From Emticicia sp031378345 (lineage in GTDB: Bacteria; Bacteroidota; Bacteroidia; Cytophagales; Spirosomataceae), in the NCBI GenBank assembly GCA_031378345.1, contig JANNDY010000013.1, positions 124,001 through 188,000 on the forward strand: a stretch of DNA of 64,000 bases, given 5' to 3'. Below, piece by piece: positions 17,028-26,459 of this stretch. The notes under the pieces were generated by a model, which was not told the DNA's origin, made no database searches, and saw only the letters and a program-made list of their open reading frames with translations. How positions within the stretch are numbered: the stretch's first letter is position 1; each line of letters opens with the position of its first letter. The position numbers and the translations under genes are program-made.

Positions 17028-17768
17028 TTACTTTTTCGGAGTAATAATTTTAGTCCAAGTTAAAAACTTTATAACAGGATAGGTTGGGTCCACTTCATAC
17101 CATTTTTTGGCAAAATTTGCGGACATTGGGTGCTTGTGGTGGTTATTCTGGAATAATTCGCCCATCATTAAAACATCAAAAATTAATGAATTTTTAGATT
17201 CATCATGGTTATCAAAATTTTGATAACCATATTTATGTCCACTCCAATTTACAATCGCTCCGTGAATGGGGCCCATCAAAAAGTGAATAGGTAAAAGGAA
17301 GAAAAATCCCCAATGAACATCAAAATACATAAAGCCAACTACATAAAAGGCAATATAGGCAACTCCCCAAGTTAATCGAGAAACCCAATTATCTCCAATT
17401 TTATCTACCAAACTCCATTCGGGCAAATCTTTCTCAAAACGTTCTTCGATTTTATACTTATAATTTAGTAAGGCACGATAAATTTCCTTTGTTTTCCACA
17501 TCATTGTAAACAAATTTTCGGTGTGATGAGGAGAATGTGGGTCTTTTTCAGTATCGCTATATGCGTGGTGCATTCGGTGCAAAATTGCATACGAACGTGG
17601 ATTTAAAAAAGATGAACCTTGCGTAATGTAAGTAAATAAGTAGAAAAAACGCTCCCAAAATTTATTCATAGTGAACATTTTGTGGGCAGAATATCGGTGA
17701 AGAAAAAACGTTTGACTAAACAAAGACAAATACCAATGTCCAATAAAAAACGATAAGGCAGCTACCAT
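17028..17768 (-). CDS. Membrane fatty acid (acyl-CoA type) desaturase
   Basis: The protein has 246 residues from ATG 17768. A start at 17828 is less likely because a TATATTTG -7 element lies inside it (17809-17816, minus strand). It has the three His boxes of delta-9 acyl desaturases: 'HRYSAHK', 'HRMHHAYSD' and 'NNHHKHP'. Several hydrophobic helices surround them. The di-iron enzyme introduces a double bond into acyl chains and so adjusts membrane fluidity. At about 246 residues it is shorter than typical stearoyl-CoA desaturases but keeps all His boxes. Confidence 0.87.
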   Translation of the reverse strand: MVAALSFFIGHWYLSLFSQTFFLHRYSAHKMFTMNKFWERFFYLFTYITQGSSFLNPRSYAILHRMHHAYSDTEKDPHSPHHTENLFTMMWKTKEIYRALLNYKYKIEERFEKDLPEWSLVDKIGDNWVSRLTWGVAYIAFYVVGFMYFDVHWGFFFLLPIHFLMGPIHGAIVNWSGHKYGYQNFDNHDESKNSLIFDVLMMGELFQNNHHKHPMSANFAKKWYEVDPTYPVIKFLTWTKIITPKK

Positions 17769-17915
17769 TATTAATAATTTATAATTAGTGAATAATATTC
17801 GTAAAATACAAATATAATAGCTCAACAATAAACTTTAACCTAATGTTGCCTTGTTTTAGTACAATTTTGAAAGTTCTTTAAAATGTACAAATATTTTACT
17901 TTGAAATGTACAATT

Positions 17916-18575
17916 TCAATAATTTGTAAATGCAAACTGCACTAAATTTGCTCCCATCTGTAATGCTTTTTGACGAGTTTCTTCGGGGTCATTATAAACA
18001 CCTCTATCTTCCCAGCCATTGCCCAAATCACATTCATAGCTAAAAAAACTTACCAATTTGCCTTGCCAAATTAATCCAAATCCTTGCGGTGGTAAACCCT
18101 CATGCTCATGCACTTTCGGCAAGCCAGAAGTGAATTTATATTTTTGGAGATATATTGGGTGATTGAAAGGTAATTCAATAAATTCAAGTTCTGGAAAAAC
18201 CTTTTTCATTTCACGACGAATGTATTTATTCAAGCCATAATTATCATCAATATGCAAAAAACCACCAGATATAAGGTATTTCCGAAGGTTTTGGACTTCA
18301 CCATCAGAAAAAACCACATTTCCATGACCTGTCATGTGAATAAAAGGATATTGAAAAATATTGACATCCCCTACTTCAATTATATCTTCTTCGGGGAAAA
18401 TATTCATTTTTAAATTTTGATTACAATACTTAATCAAATTTGGCATCGAAGTTTTATTTGCATACCAATCTCCTCCGCCACCATATTTGAGTTTAGCGAT
18501 TTTTAAAGTCGGTTGTTGTGCAAAAACATTTGCCACAAAAAACAAACAAAAAACAAATAAAATATTTCTTTTCAT
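17916..18575 (-). CDS. DUF4159 secreted protein
   Basis: The 219-residue protein has a signal peptide (MKRNIL..., cleavage near 'VFAQ', residue 20). It matches DUF4159: 'LKYGGGGDWYANKTSMPNL' near the N-terminus, 'YPFIHMTGHGNV' and 'GGFLHIDDNYG' in the middle. The domain resembles a glutamine-amidotransferase-like flavodoxin fold, often found near MoxR/VWA-type clusters. Its function is unproven. ATG 18575 begins one base after the rsmE stop codon, so translation is probably coupled. Confidence 0.85.
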   Translation of the reverse strand: MKRNILFVFCLFFVANVFAQQPTLKIAKLKYGGGGDWYANKTSMPNLIKYCNQNLKMNIFPEEDIIEVGDVNIFQYPFIHMTGHGNVVFSDGEVQNLRKYLISGGFLHIDDNYGLNKYIRREMKKVFPELEFIELPFNHPIYLQKYKFTSGLPKVHEHEGLPPQGFGLIWQGKLVSFFSYECDLGNGWEDRGVYNDPEETRQKALQMGANLVQFAFTNY

Positions 18576-18576
18576 T

Positions 18577-19266
18577 CTATAATAAATTAAAAATTGTGCA
18601 AGCAACTACGCCAGCAGTTTCTGTTCTAAGTCTTGAACTTCCAAGTGTAATAACTTGATAACCAGCACTTTGTGCTAAAACAACTTCGTCTTTAGAAAAA
18701 TCCCCTTCTGGACCAATCATCAAACAATAGCTCGAGTTTTTCTCAAAAATATCAACTAAAGGCTGGGCATCAAGGGTCAAATGTGCAATTAGTTTTTGTT
18801 TTTCTTTGACAGTTTTAATGAATTTTTCTAAGGGAATTAAGTCATTAATTTTTGGCAAATATGCTTTCAATGATTGTTTCATTGCCGAAATGGCAATTTT
18901 TTCGAGACGTTCAGTTTTCTGAAATTTCCGTTCAGAATGTTTAGTTTGAATCAAAGAAATTTCATCAATACCAATTTCAACACATTTTTCAATAAACCAT
19001 TCGAGTCTATCAGCATTTTTGGTTGGTGCAATGGCAATATGCAAATAAAAATCTCTTGTTTGAAAGTTTTTTTGTTCTGAAAAAATTACAAATTCACATT
19101 TTTTTTCATGAGGATTTGTAATTTCGCATTCAAATAAACCACCATTTCCATCAACAATATGAATAGTATCGTGTGTTTTTTTACGTAAAACTTTTATACA
19201 ATGTCGAGAATCTTCTTCATCAAGAAAGTTTTTATTAGCAATATTAGGCTGAAAAAACAGGAGCAT
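18577..19266 (-). CDS. rsmE: 16S rRNA (uracil-1498-N3)-methyltransferase
   Basis: This 229-residue SPOUT-family enzyme has the RsmE signatures 'MIGPEGDFSKDE' and 'LGSSRLRTETAG' in the C-terminal trefoil-knot AdoMet-binding part. A PUA-like N-terminal domain covers residues 1-70. It methylates U1498 of 16S rRNA. The ATG at 19266 lies 7 bases from the stop of the upstream esterase gene, and the DUF4159 start follows directly. Confidence 0.95.
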   Translation of the reverse strand: MLLFFQPNIANKNFLDEEDSRHCIKVLRKKTHDTIHIVDGNGGLFECEITNPHEKKCEFVIFSEQKNFQTRDFYLHIAIAPTKNADRLEWFIEKCVEIGIDEISLIQTKHSERKFQKTERLEKIAISAMKQSLKAYLPKINDLIPLEKFIKTVKEKQKLIAHLTLDAQPLVDIFEKNSSYCLMIGPEGDFSKDEVVLAQSAGYQVITLGSSRLRTETAGVVACTIFNLL

Positions 19267-19273
19267 TTATTAA

Positions 19274-21346
19274 TTAATTATTTTTACAACCACTAATTTC
19301 TGCCGAAAAATTACTACCTTTTTCTGCATCAAAACCATGGTTCAAATCAATTGACTTATTAGCCTCCAAAGATAGTTGTTTTGCCTTAATTATTGTAACG
19401 ATTGCAGCAATTGAAATATTTGCTCCTACGTAAGGAACATTTGGAAAAGTCTTTAAATTAACATTTTCAAGACATTTGAGTGTCAAATTTACAGTATTTG
19501 ACTTATTGGTAGGATTATTTTCTGCAAAAATTTTGTAAAAATAAATTTTATCTAAAGCAACTTGAGTATCAAAATAATTATCTCCAAAAATTGAGCCTAC
19601 ATCAATAAAATTATTTGGATTATCTACCGAACGTTCAATATGATATTTTGTTTGAATATTACCATTCCAATTTAATTTAATCATAATATCCTCATGAGCC
19701 GATGATGACAGAACTATTTGAGTTGGTGTCGGAGTTGGTGTCGGGGTCGGAGTTGGAGTCGGAGTCGGGGTCGGTGTTGGAGTTGGGGTTGGAGTTGGGG
19801 TTGGTGTCGGAGTTGGTGTCGGAGTTGGTGTCGGAGTTGGTGTTGGAGTTGGGGTTGGGGTTGGGGTCGGAGTTGGTGTAGGAACTGGAGGAATTACTGG
19901 AGCCTGTCCACCTATTACAACATTATCAAAGCGAAAAGCCCTCATTCCAAGTGAATTTTTCAAATGAATTCCATTATAAAACCTATCATTTCCATTAGCA
20001 AACCAAGATGGTAAATAGGAAACAAATCTTGCATTTTCAAAATTTGAAACAGTCAAATAAATTTTGTTGCCTATTGCTTCGCCAGCTTGTACAACATCAT
20101 TTCTGCCATCAATATAAATAAAATCCTTCATTTTATATAAATAACCATTAATCATTTCGTCATTTGGGTAAAGCATTTGCATTGCATCGCCAAATTCTAA
20201 AACTAATTTGTTATTTTCCCAAAAAGCCCTTTTAATATCTGGAGAATAAATTTGTTCGGTACCATAATCATTGTAAACCTCTCGACCAATAATTCTTGAA
20301 AGTTCAAACGCCGTTTGGCTATATCCAGCAAAAGTATAATGAAGTCCGTCATAGCCAACAGTTCCAACTGTACTCATAGTTGAAATTTTTGGGTATAAAT
20401 ATTTTGTTCTTCTCTGAAAATCACTTAGAACGCCTGATTTACTGTTATTTCCTATAAGAATATTAATTTGGGTATTATAGATTTTTCTAAGATTAGGAAA
20501 ATCAGTATTCAAATAATTATAAAGTTTATCAAATTCAGTACCATATGCAAGTGATTCTGGTGTGTACATTCCATCACTTTCACCATGCCTAAAAATAATA
20601 TATTTTAATTGATTTTTTAAATCACAATTATACGTTTGCAAAAGCATTTGCCCATAATACGTATTTTTGTCAGAAGGGTTTGAAGCATTTCTATTATTTA
20701 GTCCTTTAATATCTGAACCTCCAACCGAAGCCTCAATTATTGCTATCGGATAATCATACTTTTCACTAAGAAACCTCATCAGTTCCATCGAACCTACACT
20801 TGGCCAAAAATAGGTTGTATATGGCAAAAACCATTCACTTTCGCCATTATCATAATTGAAAGTGTCAAAAAAACGAATAAACGGATTTTGTGCAGGAGCA
20901 TATGATTCGGTTCCAGCATGCCCCAAAGCATTTGATTGACCATAAATTAAGAAAACATCTCCTGAAGCAACTTTTGAAGCAGATTTTAATTCTCTCGTAC
21001 CATCTAAATAGAGTTTTACTGTGTAGTTGAATTTACCTGCAATAATTTTAGGTGAAAAATCAAAAGTATTTGCTGCACCTAAATTTATGGTTGATTGATA
21101 AAAAACATTTTCATTTTGCAAAATTATCAAATCAACCGATGTATGTCCATTTTCAGTAACAATTCCTTTTACAGAAATTTGTGATTCATTTTGGTCATTT
21201 CGCTGGAAAACTTGGTTGTTTTTCGGGAATTTTTCAATCAAAATTTGAGAAAAAACTCCCTGCCAACTTATTAAAAGCAAGCTTAAAAGTAGATATTGGT
21301 GATATTTTAAAGCAACTATTTTCGGCACAATAATATTTTTGGGCAT
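19274..21346 (-). CDS. Secreted SGNH/SASA-type esterase with Thr-Pro linker
   Basis: The 690-residue exoprotein has an N-terminal signal (cleavage near 'GVFSQ'). A sialate O-acetylesterase-like SGNH domain (about residues 125-380) has nucleophile 'YGQSNALG' and block 'RHGESDG'. A second beta-rich module is followed by about 26 Thr-Pro units (nt 19721-19879), then a 190-residue C-terminal part. The last 60 residues ('DLNHGFDAEKGSNFSAEI') resemble the coathanger-stack module of Cytophagales secreted proteins. It should remove acetyl esters from glycans. It is a close paralog of the 30149-32725 protein over the first 470 residues but lacks its T9SS tail. Confidence 0.85.
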   Translation of the reverse strand: MPKNIIVPKIVALKYHQYLLLSLLLISWQGVFSQILIEKFPKNNQVFQRNDQNESQISVKGIVTENGHTSVDLIILQNENVFYQSTINLGAANTFDFSPKIIAGKFNYTVKLYLDGTRELKSASKVASGDVFLIYGQSNALGHAGTESYAPAQNPFIRFFDTFNYDNGESEWFLPYTTYFWPSVGSMELMRFLSEKYDYPIAIIEASVGGSDIKGLNNRNASNPSDKNTYYGQMLLQTYNCDLKNQLKYIIFRHGESDGMYTPESLAYGTEFDKLYNYLNTDFPNLRKIYNTQINILIGNNSKSGVLSDFQRRTKYLYPKISTMSTVGTVGYDGLHYTFAGYSQTAFELSRIIGREVYNDYGTEQIYSPDIKRAFWENNKLVLEFGDAMQMLYPNDEMINGYLYKMKDFIYIDGRNDVVQAGEAIGNKIYLTVSNFENARFVSYLPSWFANGNDRFYNGIHLKNSLGMRAFRFDNVVIGGQAPVIPPVPTPTPTPTPTPTPTPTPTPTPTPTPTPTPTPTPTPTPTPTPTPTPTPTPTPTPTQIVLSSSAHEDIMIKLNWNGNIQTKYHIERSVDNPNNFIDVGSIFGDNYFDTQVALDKIYFYKIFAENNPTNKSNTVNLTLKCLENVNLKTFPNVPYVGANISIAAIVTIIKAKQLSLEANKSIDLNHGFDAEKGSNFSAEISGCKNN
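19721..19879 (-). repeat. Hexanucleotide tandem repeat coding for (Thr-Pro)n
   Basis: About 26 imperfect 6-base units (GGNGTN on the plus strand) encode an unbroken Thr-Pro chain in the esterase linker. Third bases vary between units while the protein is uniform, showing selection for the Thr-Pro sequence. Since units are 6 bases, changes in copy number keep frame and only alter linker length. Confidence 0.95.
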
Positions 21347-21444
21347 AATATTTTATAAATTAGAAAAAAACGTGCCAAATTAAAATCAATGAACAATTAA
21401 ATCACAAAAAACTTATATCAATTTGCTAAAAACCATCAAAAAAT

Positions 21445-21481
21445 AAAAAAGTGTGCTAATTCATTTTTAACACACTTTTTT
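21445..21481 (-). terminator. Terminator downstream of L,D-transpeptidase gene
   Basis: Arms AAAAAAGTGTG and CACACTTTTTT form an 11-base perfect stem with a 15-base loop, about 20 bases past the stop codon. Confidence 0.8.
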
Positions 21482-21500
21482 AGTTTTATGTTCTATAAAC

Positions 21501-22247
21501 TCAATTCACAATATATTTGCCCGCCTCATCAATACTCACAGTTGGAAGCATTTTGTTGCTTTCAAAAGCATCATAACCAGGTTTTAACCAAGACCAAGAA
21601 TTCAATAAAGTAGTATTTGAGGCATATTCACTTTTCAATGAATTATAGGATGAATCGTCCATTTTTGATGGAAAAATATGTACATTTATTGTACCACCAG
21701 CACTTTTAGCTTTGGCAGCCAACAAATATATTTCTTTCATGTTATCATCACCAACAGGAATACAGCCAATTGTAACACATTGCCCATGAATAAAAATACT
21801 ATCGCCTGGATTTAGTTTATCTGCAAAAACCAAATCAGACTTATTTGGATAATTTATCCTAAAAGAAAGATGATACTGGCTTTCAGGATTAAACAAATCA
21901 ATTGTATAAAATCCTTCGGGAATTTGGCGGTCGCCCGAACGACGTTTTGGTCCCAAAACTCCAGAAGTAGCACAAAAATCATAAGTTTTTAGCAAGGAAT
22001 AAGCTCCATTTCCTTTATTTTTTGCCCAAACTTCGAGTTTTTGTTCTTTTTTAAAGCTTCTCAAGAAAAGTTCAAAATCAGATGAATTTACGCCTTTTGA
22101 TGTAAGTAATTCATCAACAATTTTTCCTTTTTCTTTATTGGCAGTTTGTACTCTTGGAAATTTTAATTGTTGGGCTAAAAAATTTGAAGGGGGAGTCATT
22201 GACATAATAATAGAGGTCAAAACAATCATCGTAAATGTTTTTTTCAT
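21501..22247 (-). CDS. L,D-transpeptidase (YkuD) family protein
   Basis: The 248-residue protein is exported (hydrophobic N-terminus to about residue 25). A YkuD domain covers about residues 75-205, with 'GPKRRSGDRQIPEGFY' and the catalytic 'HGQCVTIGCIPVGD' (His, then Gly-Cys). The active Cys and His are present. Such enzymes make 3-3 peptidoglycan cross-links or attach proteins to peptidoglycan. The gene stands alone with its own terminator. Confidence 0.88.
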   Translation of the reverse strand: MKKTFTMIVLTSIIMSMTPPSNFLAQQLKFPRVQTANKEKGKIVDELLTSKGVNSSDFELFLRSFKKEQKLEVWAKNKGNGAYSLLKTYDFCATSGVLGPKRRSGDRQIPEGFYTIDLFNPESQYHLSFRINYPNKSDLVFADKLNPGDSIFIHGQCVTIGCIPVGDDNMKEIYLLAAKAKSAGGTINVHIFPSKMDDSSYNSLKSEYASNTTLLNSWSWLKPGYDAFESNKMLPTVSIDEAGKYIVN

Positions 22248-22379
22248 TGTTTTAGGGGTTTGAGGGGTTAGTGCGTAAATTTTGTAAAAAATATGGATAA
22301 ATCAATGTTTTTCTGTATTTTTTTTATCAAAACTGTTTTTTTTCCTACAAATTCAAACATTTTTACTACATTAAAAATT

Positions 22380-23270
22380 TTATTCAAACAACCATTTCAA
22401 AAAAACTGGCAATGCTTCACTCCAAGTTTTTTGGTTATGCTCACCATTTTTTATTTCATAATAAATAATATCTTGGTTGATTTTATACCCTTTATTCTGC
22501 AATTCTAAAATTAAATCTTGTGTATCGTCAATTGAATCTATTATGCCGTTGCCGTTTCGGTCGTCTTTTTCATCATTTGTACCACATTCAAACCAAAACT
22601 TTTGACCTTCCTTAAACTTTCTATTTCTTACCAAAACGTGCATGATTCTATCATTATGGTCGTCATACCCATCTTCATAAGCCTTTTTTCGCCACCAAAA
22701 TGAGCCACTAAATACACCAACTTTGGAAAATCGATTAGGATTTGCCCAAACAATATCTATTGCTGAAAGTCCACCGAGCGAAAAACCACAAAAATAATTG
22801 TCTTCTTTTTTTGTAGAAACTTTAAATTTAGACTCAATTTCTTTTGTTAATTCATTGATAATGAAGTCATTATAGTTTTTTGCTAAATTGCCTCGATTTT
22901 TGTAATCGGGCATCGCTGCAGTTCCATACTCTTTCATTCGGTTTTCGTTCGTTTGAATCGCCACCAAAACAAATGGTTCAATTTCGTTTTTTGAATAAAG
23001 TTTATTTAAAGATTTTTCTATTTTTAATGCAATTAAATCTTGTCCATCATTCATGTACAAAACTTTAAGTTTATTTGAAATATTTTCGTAATTTGGTGGT
23101 AAAATTATGTCATACAGTATTTCACGTTTTAGAAACTTTGACTGTAATTTTAAAGCTTGATTTATTGAAATTTGCTGCACTTGTGCCAATGTTTGTTTTG
23201 TAGAAAAGAAACACAAAATTAACAAAACGTTTGCCTTTTTGATAAAAAAACTAAGAATCATTTGTTTCAT
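22380..23270 (-). CDS. Secreted alpha/beta-hydrolase esterase (esterase D-like)
   Basis: The 296-residue protein has a signal peptide (cleavage near 'TLAQ'). It belongs to the esterase D/Fes-like group: 'LYMNDGQDL' oxyanion region near residue 70 and nucleophile elbow 'CGFSLGGLSA'. A His in 'NGEHNQKTW' near the C-terminus fits the triad. A 'DRNGNGIIDSIDD' stretch looks like a Ca-binding loop. It is divergent from the amidoligase operon, whose first gene is another esterase of related fold. Substrate unknown. Confidence 0.82.
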   Translation of the reverse strand: MKQMILSFFIKKANVLLILCFFSTKQTLAQVQQISINQALKLQSKFLKREILYDIILPPNYENISNKLKVLYMNDGQDLIALKIEKSLNKLYSKNEIEPFVLVAIQTNENRMKEYGTAAMPDYKNRGNLAKNYNDFIINELTKEIESKFKVSTKKEDNYFCGFSLGGLSAIDIVWANPNRFSKVGVFSGSFWWRKKAYEDGYDDHNDRIMHVLVRNRKFKEGQKFWFECGTNDEKDDRNGNGIIDSIDDTQDLILELQNKGYKINQDIIYYEIKNGEHNQKTWSEALPVFLKWLFE

Positions 23271-23513
23271 AACATAAATAAAATAATATTTCCAAAAATA
23301 AAAATATTTTGATAAAATTACAATAGCATTCCAACTAATATGCGAATCAAGACTTCACAATACTATATTTTAAATAAAAGACAATTTACGATATTTAATA
23401 AATAAAGATAGAATTTTTTAAAGAAAAAACAAAATAATATTTGGTGAAATATTTTCTTTTTTAAAAACAAAGCATGAATTTTGCACCAAAATTTCAATGA
23501 ATTTACAAAATTT

Positions 23514-24221
23514 ATGCAAGAAAAACACATAAAATTCTACTCGCACATCATGGGGCGAGAGATTGATTTGTTGGTAAGCGGACATTGGGGCTACCCGATT
23601 TTGATGTTTCCGACTTCAATGGGAAACTACCTACAAAACAAAGATACAGGGCTTTTAGATACAGTTGGAGATTTGGTAGAGGAAGGAAAAATCAAACTCT
23701 ATAATATTGATTGCATTGACTTCGATAGTTTTTATGCAAAAGGAATTTCTCCGCAAACTAAAATTCATAATTATAACCTTTATACTCGTTTTTTGAAGGA
23801 AGAATTAGTTCCATCTATACAAAAAGAATGTGGAGTTCATCGAATCGCAGTTGCTGGTTGTAGTTTTGGCGGTTATCATTGTGCCAATTTTGCTTTAAAA
23901 AACCCTGATTTGGTTGACCATTTATTTAGTATGAGTGGAGCATTTAGCATAAAAAACTTCATGCATGGTCATTATGATGACAATGTTTATTTCAATGAAC
24001 CAATGGATTTTATGAAAAATGCAGAATCTTGGAAATATAACCACATGAACATCATTCTTGGTACATCTGAATGGGATATTTGTCGTGAAGACAACCTCAA
24101 TATGTCAAGATTATTGGGCAATAAAGGCATAAATCATTGGTATGACGAAAAAAAATGGGCAAGTCACGACTGGCCTCTTTGGAAAATGATGTTTTCGGAA
24201 TATGTAAGAAAAATAGTTTAA
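23514..24221 (+). CDS. Cytoplasmic esterase-like alpha/beta hydrolase, first gene of amidoligase operon
   Basis: The protein has 235 residues from ATG 23514. The frame is open to a TTG at 23481, but that codon lies in a promoter-like 'TTTTGCACC' stretch, so the ATG is preferred. The nucleophile elbow is 'AGCSFGGYH' and a candidate catalytic His lies in 'ASHDWPLW' near the end. There is no signal peptide. It opens a same-strand run with ATP-grasp, GCS2, glutamine amidotransferase and a second ATP-grasp-like gene. Inferred role: release or trimming of an ester- or amide-linked product. Confidence 0.8.
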   Translation: MQEKHIKFYSHIMGREIDLLVSGHWGYPILMFPTSMGNYLQNKDTGLLDTVGDLVEEGKIKLYNIDCIDFDSFYAKGISPQTKIHNYNLYTRFLKEELVPSIQKECGVHRIAVAGCSFGGYHCANFALKNPDLVDHLFSMSGAFSIKNFMHGHYDDNVYFNEPMDFMKNAESWKYNHMNIILGTSEWDICREDNLNMSRLLGNKGINHWYDEKKWASHDWPLWKMMFSEYVRKIV

Positions 24222-24243
24222 ATATTGAAATCAACAAATTTAT

Positions 24244-25242
24244 ATGAAAAAAATAGGGATTTTATTTGGAATGGAAGATACATTTCCATGGGCATTTATT
24301 GAACAAGTTAATAAAACCGCACCAAAAGGTATCATTGCAGAAGCTGTCAAAATTGATAAAGTTGAACAAGGTGTTCCAAGCGGTTATGCTGTAATTATTG
24401 ACCGTATTTCGCAAGATGTTCCGTTTTACAGAGCATATTTGAAAAATGCTGCTCTTTGTGGAACAGCAGTTATTAATAATCCATTTTGGTGGAGTGCCGA
24501 TGAGAAGTTTTTCAATAATTGTTTGGCTATCAAATTAGGAGTACCTGTTCCAAATACAGTCCTTTTGCCTTCGAGAGAACGTCCAACGGATACAACTGCA
24601 AAGTCATTTCGTAATTTAGTTGACCCTTTAGATTGGCAATACATTTTTGATAAAATTGGCTTTCCTGCCTATATGAAACCTCATTCGGGTGGTGGCTGGA
24701 AAAGTGTTTATAGGGTCGAAAATCCAGAAGATTTATGGCAAAAACACGCCGAAACAGGGCAATTAGTGATGCTTTTGCAGGAAGAAATAGTATTTACTGA
24801 CTATTATCGTTGCTATTGCCTCAATGGAAAGTATGTTCATATCATGCCTTATGAACCTCGCAATCCGCACCATTTACGCTATGCAACCCAACCAAAAACT
24901 CAAGGGGAAGAACACAAAAAATTGATGGCAACAATCACAGATTATGTTTTGAAATTGAACCACGCCTTAGGTTATGATTTTAATACAGTTGAGTTTGCAA
25001 TAAGAAATGGTGTTCCGTATGCAATTGATTTTTGTAACCCAGCACCAGATGCCGATATTCATTCTGTGGGACAATCAAACTATGACTGGATTGTAGAAAA
25101 TGCTGCAAAAATGGCTATTGAAAGAGCAATTGAGCAAAAAGATGGTCAAGATAACTGTACTTGGGGAAATTTCATTGGCAATGCAGCGATGGCAAATTTG
25201 CCTGCTGCACCCGAGAAAAAAGCACCGGCAAAGAAAAAATAA
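24244..25242 (+). CDS. ATP-grasp ligase of the amidoligase operon
   Basis: The 332-residue soluble enzyme has an N-terminal pre-ATP-grasp-like part (residues 1-110) and an ATP-grasp domain (about 115-310). The nucleotide-binding Lys is in 'AYMKPHSGGGW', the second strand is 'VMLLQEEI', and the metal-binding end is 'NTVEFAIRNG' plus 'AIDFCNPAPDAD'. ATP-grasp enzymes join a carboxylate to an amine via an acyl-phosphate. The C-terminus is a short Ala/Pro/Lys tail. It lies 22 bases after the esterase gene and before the GCS2 gene. Confidence 0.85.
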   Translation: MKKIGILFGMEDTFPWAFIEQVNKTAPKGIIAEAVKIDKVEQGVPSGYAVIIDRISQDVPFYRAYLKNAALCGTAVINNPFWWSADEKFFNNCLAIKLGVPVPNTVLLPSRERPTDTTAKSFRNLVDPLDWQYIFDKIGFPAYMKPHSGGGWKSVYRVENPEDLWQKHAETGQLVMLLQEEIVFTDYYRCYCLNGKYVHIMPYEPRNPHHLRYATQPKTQGEEHKKLMATITDYVLKLNHALGYDFNTVEFAIRNGVPYAIDFCNPAPDADIHSVGQSNYDWIVENAAKMAIERAIEQKDGQDNCTWGNFIGNAAMANLPAAPEKKAPAKKK

Positions 25243-25246
25243 GTAC

Positions 25247-25266
25247 GACGGATTTCCTAATCCGTC
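25247..25266. repeat. Perfect hairpin repeat GACGGATT-TCCT-AATCCGTC
   Basis: An 8-base stem with a 4-base loop lies between the ATP-grasp stop and the GCS2 start. It resembles the palindrome at 5568-5587. It has no T-run, so it is more likely an interspersed repeat or mRNA element than a terminator. Confidence 0.55.
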
Positions 25267-25297
25267 CGTCATGCACCATAAAAATACCGACAAAACT

Positions 25298-26395
25298 ATG
25301 CACCAATTTACATTAGGTATTGAAGAAGAATTCCAAACGATTGACCCAAAAACTCGTGAGTTACGCTCCCACATGTCAAAATTAGTGGAAGGTGGTCAAG
25401 TGATTTTGCAGGAACGAATCAAGCAGGAAATGCACCAGGCGGTGGTGGAGATGATTTCAAGCGTTTGCGAAAATATTCAACAAGCTCGAGAAGAGGTTAC
25501 TTACTTACGAAGGATGTTGTTTGATTTAGCAGGAAAACAAAATCTACATATTGCAGCAGCAGGTACTCACCCTTTTTCTGACTGGCAAAAACAACTCATC
25601 ACTGAAGATGCACGTTATGACAAACTAATTGATGATATGCGAGATGTGGCTCGTTCTAACCTAATTTTTGGTTTACACGTTCACGTCGGAATCCCGAGTC
25701 GTGAGGAAGGAATGCAGATTTTGAATGCAGCACGGTACTTTTTGCCACATATTTATGCACTGAGTACCAATTCACCATTTTGGTGCGGTCGAAATACAGG
25801 GTTTAAATCATATCGTTCAAAAGTTTTTGATAAATTTCCAAGAACAGGTATTCCTGATTATTTTTCAAGCGTAGCTGAATACGACAATTATGTAAATTTG
25901 CTTATAAAAACAGGTTGTATAGATAATGGAAAGAAAATTTGGTGGGACGTACGTTTACACCCATTCTACCCAACTGTCGAATTCAGAATTTGTGATATTC
26001 CGATGCGTGTTGATGAAACCATTTGTTTGGCAGCATTGATGCAAGCAATTGTGGCAAAAATCCACAAACTTCATCAACAAAATTTGAGTTTCCGCCCATA
26101 TCACAAAATGCTAATCAGTGAAAATAAATGGCGTGCGGCTCGATATGGCATTAAAGGAAATTTGATAGATTTTGGAAAAGAAATAGAAGTTCCATACTCT
26201 CATCTTGCCGAAGAACTTATGGAATTTGTGGATGATGTTTTGGATGAACTTGGCAGCCGCCATGAAGTAGAATATATTCATGAAATATTGAGAATGGGAA
26301 GTGGAGCAGATCGCCAATTACAGGTTTTTGAAGATACAAAAAGTTTGAAATCAGTTGTTGACTATATTGTTGCTGAAACAAGATTTGGGCTATAA
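25298..26395 (+). CDS. Carboxylate-amine ligase (GCS2, YbdK-like)
   Basis: The protein has 365 residues from ATG 25298, beginning 'MHQFTLGIEEEFQTID', the classical GCS2 start; ATG 25271 would add nine residues. Further motifs are 'HIAAAGTHPF', 'GLHVHVGIPS' and 'VEFRICDIP'. It belongs to the glutamate-cysteine ligase type 2 superfamily (YbdK group), which forms gamma-amide bonds with ATP. The usual substrates of YbdK-like enzymes are uncertain. Its place between an ATP-grasp and a glutamine amidotransferase suggests a dedicated metabolite rather than glutathione. Confidence 0.9.
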   Translation: MHQFTLGIEEEFQTIDPKTRELRSHMSKLVEGGQVILQERIKQEMHQAVVEMISSVCENIQQAREEVTYLRRMLFDLAGKQNLHIAAAGTHPFSDWQKQLITEDARYDKLIDDMRDVARSNLIFGLHVHVGIPSREEGMQILNAARYFLPHIYALSTNSPFWCGRNTGFKSYRSKVFDKFPRTGIPDYFSSVAEYDNYVNLLIKTGCIDNGKKIWWDVRLHPFYPTVEFRICDIPMRVDETICLAALMQAIVAKIHKLHQQNLSFRPYHKMLISENKWRAARYGIKGNLIDFGKEIEVPYSHLAEELMEFVDDVLDELGSRHEVEYIHEILRMGSGADRQLQVFEDTKSLKSVVDYIVAETRFGL

Positions 26396-26459
26396 TTCAT
26401 GAATTTCTTTACTTTTTTTATTTATAGAATCGTAAATTTTTGGTAAAATAATCATTAAA

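Noticed and set aside
19718..19954. Plus-strand frame rich in Trp, Ser and Arg opposite the Thr-Pro linker
   Set aside because: It is the antisense reading of a hexamer repeat; its composition is set by the Thr-Pro codons on the other strand.
23481..23513. TTG start for the esterase at 23481
   Set aside because: The codon lies inside a promoter-like TTTTGCACC stretch; ATG 23514 gives a normal N-terminus.
25100..25297. Longer N-terminus for the GCS2 ligase overlapping the ATP-grasp gene
   Set aside because: The extension is the wrong-frame reading of the preceding gene; family members start with the 'FTLGIEEEF' segment.
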